A stretch of 64,000 bases of DNA, taken from NCBI RefSeq assembly GCF_000801105.2, contig NC_079511.1, positions 12,640,784 to 12,704,783 of the forward strand, in the 5' to 3' direction. The notes beneath the pieces are model-generated. The model did no database searches and was not told the origin of the DNA. It saw only the letters and a list, made by a program, of their open reading frames with translations. The translations under genes and the position numbers were made by a program. Below are positions 58,001 to 64,000 of the stretch, one piece after another. Every line of letters starts with the position of its first letter. Position 1 is the first letter of the stretch. The stretch comes from Raphanus sativus. Lineage: Eukaryota; Streptophyta; Magnoliopsida; Brassicales; Brassicaceae.

Positions 58001-59451
58001 GCCTAACCTCTTCATACGACACCTACAACTACACTCATCGTGTAAAACATTTGCATTGCTTCTAATTAATCAAAATATTACATGAAAAATTGTTTAGTTA
58101 TAAACTCAGATCATTCTGATCGCACCTGCAAATAAACTAGTAAAAGTAATTGTGAAACCTACAAGATAATATCAAACAAAATGATCGCAGAATTTCAATT
58201 TCATAACCTCTGAATTCTGATACACCACTTAATGGATCTTACCAATACAATCATTAAAGTATTTAATTCAATTTCAATATGAAGGACACAAAACTCCCAC
58301 TGATTTTTTCAGTTGCTTCAACTATCAAACTGCAAAAGAAAGAGACCACTCAAGGGAAAACCTGTGTGGTGTCTGCTGGTGGTTTGGCACTCCAGAGGCA
58401 GAAGACCAAGAGCTTGTGTAACCCTGAGTTCCACTTTCTTTCTTGTGTGTAGATTTTCCCTGGACGTTTCCAGAATCTGAACAAGAGAAGTACATAAGCA
58501 TGAATCCTATAGTTAAAGCTAATGTAAAATTTACCCATCCATTCAAGAGATGGTGTTTATACCAGTAGAGCTGAGACGGGTAGATGCACTTCGTCCAGCA
58601 TAGCGATCAGAGCCACCTCTACCACCGCGGTTGTATGTATTATTAGCACCACGAAACCGGAAATCTGGTACATCCCTTGTCTGAATAGAAACAAAAAACT
58701 TCAAATAAAGCCAAAGTTCCAGTAAAACCAAAAGATACTAACTCAAAAAAAATAGAGATTTGATTGACTTCCACCGAAACATCTAGCGTCAGGTGCTATT
58801 TGAAGGGCATATGTATATATCGTCACCACTAAGCATGTAAATGTACAGAACCGTGACTAGAAACAGCAGATAAAGGTGCTAATACAAAATTAAATAGTGC
58901 CAATTAGTTTTGCATTTAAAATGCCAGAAAAGACAAAGTCTCTTGCGGTAAGAAAACGGACTCACCTCTTTCTTCTTCTCTTTTTTGCTCTTCACCTCGT
59001 GAAAAGGATCTGGACAGAGGAAAAAAAGAAGAGTATCACAAATAGATGCCAACTAATAAAGACAAAACCTTGACTCTGAGAACTAACTTCCACAAAAACA
59101 AACTTTCACCAAAGTATGAAAGAAGACGACTTTTAACCATTAGCAAGAAAAAAGCTCGAACCTTTTGACAAAATCAGAAGCTTTGATACATTGGAATTAA
59201 AAAAAACCCCAAATGAAACCCTAAAACCCTAATAGAGAAGAAAAGGGGAAACCTTGAGAGAGGAGGCGATGAACGGCTTCGTTAGGATCCATATCGCACT
59301 CTTTAAGCATAGCGTAGATCTCAGCCTCGGGAGAGTTGACGATTTCCTTCAAGCTCTCTACTGTTTTTCTAGACCCTGACGGGATATCCTTCATTCCATT
59401 ATCCCCCTTTCTCGCTCCCACAACGACCTTGCTGCTGCTGCTGCTGCTCAT
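55036..59451 (-). CDS. DUF1296 / GBF-interacting protein 1-like protein (869 aa, 10 exons)
   Basis: Coding exons in transcript order: 59451-59253, 59009-58966, 58680-58563, 58476-58362, 57967-57408, 57074-56831, 56748-56376, 56196-56041, 55928-55434, 55341-55036. All are GT-AG, and the phases join to 870 codons including stop. The N-terminal ~80 residues form the GIP1 N-terminal (DUF1296) helical domain, with VESLKEIVNSPEAEIYAMLK and DPNEAVHRLLSQDPFHEVKS, a UBA/CUE-like fold. Next comes an RGG-like stretch (NRGGRGGSDRYAGRS), then a long low-complexity body and a Gln-rich C-terminus (runs of CAG/CAA codons). Exon 7 contains an internal duplication of the motif QYTYAQSEPEYAKQQMNTAY. Family members bind G-box factors or are named Pol II degradation factor-like; the exact role is unclear. 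The frame stays open 57 codons upstream of the chosen ATG, but that part (MEKSREGFLISSII...) has leader-like content. Likely orthologue of At1g29350/At1g29370 (from memory). Confidence 0.9.
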
Positions 59452-60736
59452 CTTATCCGCCGTCACCTGCCTCTCTCTCTCTCTCTTTCGGATCTGCTGG
59501 ATAGAATATATATATATATATATAAAACGATGCTTTGTGTCTTTTGTCAGCGGCGAGAATACGGAGGAGGGAGGGGGATGGATGATTGATGATATAAGAA
59601 AACCCTCTCGAGATTTTTCCACCCTCGTTTTAATTTGTTTTCTTTTTCCTCTTTTCTTTCTTCCTCGTCTTAATATTCAGTCTTTTTATCACTATCGATT
59701 TAATATTACATCTATTATCACATCAATGTTAGGAAAAAAATATAAATAGTAAATTGAATTAAATATGTATGAGTGAAACTTACGATTTATTCTTTTTACT
59801 ATCTAAATATATATGGGATAGTGAGTAAATGTGAAATTAACAAAGAATTAGTTATAACTTAATTATTATCCAAAAGAAAAACTATCTTACATATTTAGGC
59901 TATTAAGAAAATATTAGCTTTTGATCCGCACGCCTACACGGATGTTCGTTCATGTATTAATCTGTTAAAAAACTCATAAACATAATTATTTATGTTCTTA
60001 TTATATATTCATAATTTTTGACCACTTTGTGTAACTGTCGACGTATTTAGTGTCCGTTTCGGTAACTATTACTTTTTTTTTATTCTATTGTATTTTAATT
60101 TATTCCACATTGTAAAGTAAAATTAAAGTAAAATATAAATTAAGTTTTAAAGTATATTTATGTTCTTATTATATATTCATAATTTTGACCACTTTGTGTA
60201 GTTGTCGATGTATTTAGTGTCCATTTCGGTAACTATTATATTATTTTTTTATTCTATTGTGTTTTAATTCATTCCACATTGTAAAGTAAAATTAAATTGT
60301 AAAATATAAATTAAATTTTAAAGTATATTTTTTGGTTTATAATATTAATATTCGGATTTAACTTTTAATCAAAGTAGCTATTATATGTATAATATAAATT
60401 GACTACTTACTTTTAGACACATAATTGATATATGTTTTAATTTTTAAAAAATGTTAAAATCCCTATTTTATATGTAGATCTTCTATCTTATGCAAAATGT
60501 GTTGAATGTTATTTTGTATATAACGTAATTACTTTTTGGAATTAGTATTTTATAATATTGTAAATGTACAATTAATATTGTACATGAAAATTGATATATT
60601 TTAATATAGTTAGAATATTTCAATTGTGGGTAGAGAGATTATTGTAAGTAATAACCTTAGTTCCATTGATTTAAAGATGTAAAGTGTTCACGGCCTCATG
60701 GGGTGACTACTGGTGATACTGATGATTTAAATTCAA
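59452..60736. other. DUF1296 leader/promoter and AT-rich DNA
   Basis: The leader includes CT-repeats (59472-59488) and a (TA)n run (59506-59523). Beyond about 59,700 the DNA is AT-rich and contains the 168-bp tandem duplication listed separately. No gene was seen. Confidence 0.5.
59993..60330. repeat. 168-bp tandem duplication
   Basis: Two head-to-tail copies (59993-60160 and 60161-60330), roughly 90 % identical by eye. Both start TGTTCTTATTATATATTCAT and contain TGTCGAYGTATTTAGTGTCC and TTCCACATTGTAAAGTAAAA. No coding content. Confidence 0.88.
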
Positions 60737-60766
60737 CTAGATTTTGACCCGCCCTTTAAAGAGCGG
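60737..60766 (-). mobile_element. Helitron 3' terminus, 5' end not found
   Basis: CTAG at 60737-60740 followed by ATTTTGACCCGCCCTTTAAA gives, on the minus strand, a hairpin CCGCTCTTTAAAGGGCGG and GTCAAAATCTAG. Flanking A is at 60736. The body should extend to the right, but no convincing 5' end was found before about 62,100. Confidence 0.6.
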
Positions 60767-62500
60767 ATATATTTTTGTTTTAGTTTAATTCTCATATTTG
60801 TATTTTTTTGTGATTATATTTGTATTTTCATTTTAATCATATTTGTGTATAAATCTTAATCAAAATATATTTTATTAAATAATAGCAATTTAAAAATTGA
60901 TCTGGTATATTGCCGGTCGAATCCGCGAACCCGCCAACCCGCGAGTTTCAATTTTGTTTTGGTCAAGAAATATGACATGCACAACCTGCAAACAAATATT
61001 TTGTACCGACACACGCTCCATTTAATTTTGTGGTTTTCCGCGGGTTATAAGTTTTTTAAAAATAATTATTTAATTTATTGTTATAAAAATATATTTATAT
61101 TAAAAAATATATATTTTCAAAGTTCTAAATTGTTTTTTTTAAATTACCATATTTTTAAAAAAATGTTTACTTTTCTTCTTATTTTTATTTTTTAAATACT
61201 TTTTAAGTCGGCGGGTATCCGCAATCCAAAATCTACCAACCCGCACCCCAAATAAAATATTCATAACCTGCATCCATAAATCGATTTTTTTTCAAATAGT
61301 TGAACCAAATTTATGATCCGCCTATTTTTTGTTTTATATTCTTTAAGAAATATTTTTTTTTACAAAATCCAGGTTGTAACCAATTATATCACTAAATATC
61401 TATTTTTTCTTTAGGATATATTTAATTTTTCTCTCACATCTCTGAACTTATAAATATAGCTGCAAAAAATATACAAAATTTGAAATTGAGATTAGTATGA
61501 TAAGGAGTTCGATATAGTTTTGAAGTTAAAATATTCTGTTATAAATAAATGACATTTTGGAGTTATATATTTATGTGTAACAAAAAAATGATAGAGGCTT
61601 AGCAAAATTAACCACTCATCCATTGTGCTTATTACTAATAAAAACTTGCGTACGTAAAAAAAGGCTTACGTACATGAGTTCATACCTTTATAATAGTTGT
61701 GGCTTTTAGAAGAAAATTAAGGCGATGTAGATATTTCAGAAAAAATTGTAGAACACTATAGCCAATTAGCAATGAACAAAAAGGATCTTTCGCATAATCC
61801 AATGTAAAAAGAAAAGATCCCACGACGCAAACCAACTTTTTAGACGGTTTTTCTTGTTGCAATCTATTTTTTCGGTAGTGATATTATTAAACCGGTAGAT
61901 AATTTTGTTGCAGTTACCATTATAAAAGGTATGTATATATATATTACTATAATTCAGTTATAAAATAAAAAGGGTGGACACAACTTTTATCAATAGGGCA
62001 CACTGCAGAATTAATAGAATAGATATGAAAAAGTGGTGTTGCTAGATACAAAGGACAAAGGCTTTGTTGCAAAATACATAGGAGAATAACAATTCTGCTA
62101 TTTTTTCCTTACGTGTGAATATGCTTTTGTGTGGAACAGTGGTGGTTGATTAATGTAATGGTTTGAGGTGAAAAAAAAAAAAAAAACTTGCTTGGTGCAG
62201 CTCGTTGTGCTCACGTGATGTCCCACCATGATGTGCTATTCATTTTAGCCTGCAAGCAGAAAGAGTACTAACTGCCATTTAATCATGTGTTCAATACAAA
62301 CAGCTAGCTTACTATGCAATGCCATTTATGAACTAACTTAGAGAACATGGTGTAGTAAACTTATGGGACACCCTAATTCAGCAACTTTAGTCTTTTACTG
62401 ACCAGGGAGACCTAAAAACAGTCCAAGCTCAAAAGTTAGGAACCAAAAACTTGAATGAAAATTTTTATTACTCATTAAAAGTTTTAAGATAAATTACCTG
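60767..62500. other. AT-rich intergenic DNA
   Basis: Probably includes the body of the Helitron whose 3' end is at 60737. CCGCGGGTT/CCCGC-containing motifs at 60915-61050 and 61205-61250 suggest an old nested MITE (arms about 300 bp apart). No supportable gene. Confidence 0.4.
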
Positions 62501-62510
62501 CAAAAGGAAT

Positions 62511-62780
62511 TACACCATCTGAAGCAACTCTAGGAAGTTCAGGCACGGTCTTCTTTTATTTAGGTACTTGGATAAAAAATAATCCAAGAGCATCTGAGAC
62601 AATCACAATAGAGAAAAATTTGGTTCTGTAGGATAGAGAGAACTTGATATCAGCCACACGTACAAGGCCTTTGCTGACAATACTCTTGCATTGAGAATCA
62701 GCATCCTCGATCAATTTCATAGCGTTCAATACCCAAACTGATGAATTATACTGTGATAATATTCTGCCTTCAGTTTTAAC
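62511..62780 (-). pseudogene. Decayed exon-like fragment of an unrecognised gene
   Basis: A minus-strand frame reads SVWVLNAMKLIEDADSQCKS, then IVSKGLVRVADIKFSLSYRT and KFFSIVIVSDALGLFFIQVP. A stop codon (62556-62558) interrupts it, yet the same frame stays sensible beyond (KKTVPELPRVASDGVIPFAG) up to a donor-like GTAATT at about 62501. Its composition is protein-like and unlike its AT-rich surroundings. I do not recognise the family. A single interrupted exon with no visible partners suggests a pseudogene or captured exon. Confidence 0.4.
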
Positions 62781-62989
62781 TAAATTGAATATTTGAAAAT
62801 ATATGATAATCAATATATTAGATATTGTTAAAATCTGTGGCGTAGAATATGGAATCTTCAGAAAAAAAAAAGAATATGGAAACAACTTAGGCAGAGTTAA
62901 TTGATTGGCTATTTTCAAGGAATATTTAGGGAGGTTTAAATTAAAGTTATTTTCAATGGCATTTGAGGGTAAATATTGAGAAAAAGTTA

Positions 62990-64000
62990 GGGTTAATTAC
63001 TAATTGTATTTCAATTTTAATAGTTAAGATAGTTAAGATATTTTTAGTATCAACTGATTCATATTCTTTTAGTTCATAGTTCAAATCATTGAACTTGCAT
63101 TTTTACCATATTCTTTTAGTTCATAGTTCAAATCATTGAACTTGCATTTTTACTTACAGACTTCATGAATATTATTTGATAAATGATTTGTCATATGTTA
63201 TTCATTATATTTAATGTTGATTTTTAGTTTTGTTAAACTTTTTAAAATATAAATATGATGTATGCATTATATTTAATGTTGATATTTATTTTTGTTAAAC
63301 TTTTTAGAATACGGTAATAACTCATACATCATCATTAAAATAAGTATATTTAAATGCGACAGTATAATTTTCGAAATATTATTTAATTTAGTATTTTATA
63401 GTTACACCGTTTATATTACTAAAATTTTCAAAAATTTCTACAATCCTTTTTAAAATTATAAAATTTTAATCGTAAAATCATTACTTTCTTATATATCTAT
63501 AAATTTTGTAAATATTGTTTAGTTTTAAATTTTATAATTATAAAATATTATATCAATTTTTATTAATTTTATACACATTGATTTAATATATTTAACCAAA
63601 GTAAATAGATAGAAAATCTATTTAAGATTATAACTATGTATATTCTTAAATATAATTTTAAAGGGAAAATCGAATTTTAAATACTAAGAGTGTCACTTTA
63701 TATCACTTTAAACACTGAATTTTTTTTGCCAACACTTTAAACCTTCAAAGTGTCATTTTTAACATAACAAACCTATAACAAACTTCCAACGTCATTTTCC
63801 TATTCATATGTGACTGGTACTCACTTTACTGATAAAAACTAATAAAATAATAAAATTAATAAAAAAATAATAAAAATACACTAAAATTCGAATAAAATTG
63901 GAAAAACTGCAAAAAGATCAAAACAAAGTTCAAAAAAAATCTAAAAGTTCAAAAATATAAAAATTAAAATTTCAAATTTAAAAATAAAGAAAATATTAAA
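62990..64000. other. AT-rich DNA with short tandem duplications
   Basis: A 47-bp unit (ATATTCTTTTAGTTCATAGT start) is duplicated exactly at 63061-63107 and 63108-63154. A 62-bp unit (CATTATATTTAATGTTGAT start) is repeated at 63203 and 63265 with a few differences. The last 340 bases contain CACTTTAAA-type motifs, then A-rich sequence. No gene. Confidence 0.65.

Noticed and set aside
59452..59622. 57-codon in-frame N-terminal extension of the DUF1296 protein
   Set aside because: The extension contains a Tyr-Ile repeat from a TA microsatellite and RERER from a CT repeat, typical of a leader. The family starts near MSSSSSSK.
1..64000. CRISPR arrays, operons, ribosome binding sites, tRNA or rRNA genes
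   Set aside because: Introns and transposons show a plant nuclear genome. No direct-repeat/spacer arrays and no tRNA cloverleaf or rRNA signature were seen.

Overview
The window is plant nuclear DNA. It shows GT-AG introns, AT-rich intergenic DNA (A/T well over half), and dense Helitron, hAT, CACTA, PIF and Copia remnants. Gene content and order point to a Brassicaceae genome, most likely Brassica or a close Brassiceae relative. From memory, the genes follow Arabidopsis chromosome 1 around At1g29290-At1g29370: CEP14 peptide precursor, SEC61 alpha, WDR74/NSA1-like WD40 protein, ERD2 KDEL receptor, PUB17 U-box/ARM E3 ligase, and a DUF1296/GIP1-like protein. No database search was possible.

Layout. 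1-955: CEP14-like gene. 956-20,900: about 20 kb of transposon-derived DNA. It holds Helitrons (two placed end to end), a hAT-type MITE with a perfect 8-bp target duplication, telomere-like repeats, a minisatellite, a LINE RNase H relic, and pseudogene pieces of prefoldin subunit 6 and a Myb/SANT-like protein. 21,162-26,043: SEC61 alpha and WDR74, same strand, compact and intact. 26,306-35,607 (minus): ERD2. All six coding exons are intact, but intron 2 has swollen to 7.9 kb because a 7.1-kb Copia retrotransposon (TSD CATTT) lies in it. 35,608-49,450: transposon-rich DNA with a CACTA element (TSD TTT), a second pair of end-to-end Helitrons, a Helitron with a possible exon inside, and a Stowaway MITE. 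49,545-51,656: PUB17, intronless, with a duplicated TATA region upstream and a Helitron 45 bp after the stop. 53,540-54,264: a PIF/Harbinger-like element carrying a broken MIF-like (MDL2) gene fragment. 55,036-59,451 (minus): ten-exon DUF1296 gene. 59,452-64,000: AT-rich DNA with tandem duplications and one decayed exon-like fragment.

The host genes are mostly housekeeping functions of the secretory pathway (SEC61 translocation, KDEL retrieval) and ribosome biogenesis, plus defence and peptide signalling (CEP14, PUB17). The sequence shows no operon-like link; their proximity is conserved synteny. The most notable features are transposon-gene interactions: the intact KDEL receptor that must splice out a retrotransposon, two independent exact Helitron-Helitron junctions, and captured gene fragments. 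I found no clear candidate for an undescribed system beyond these.
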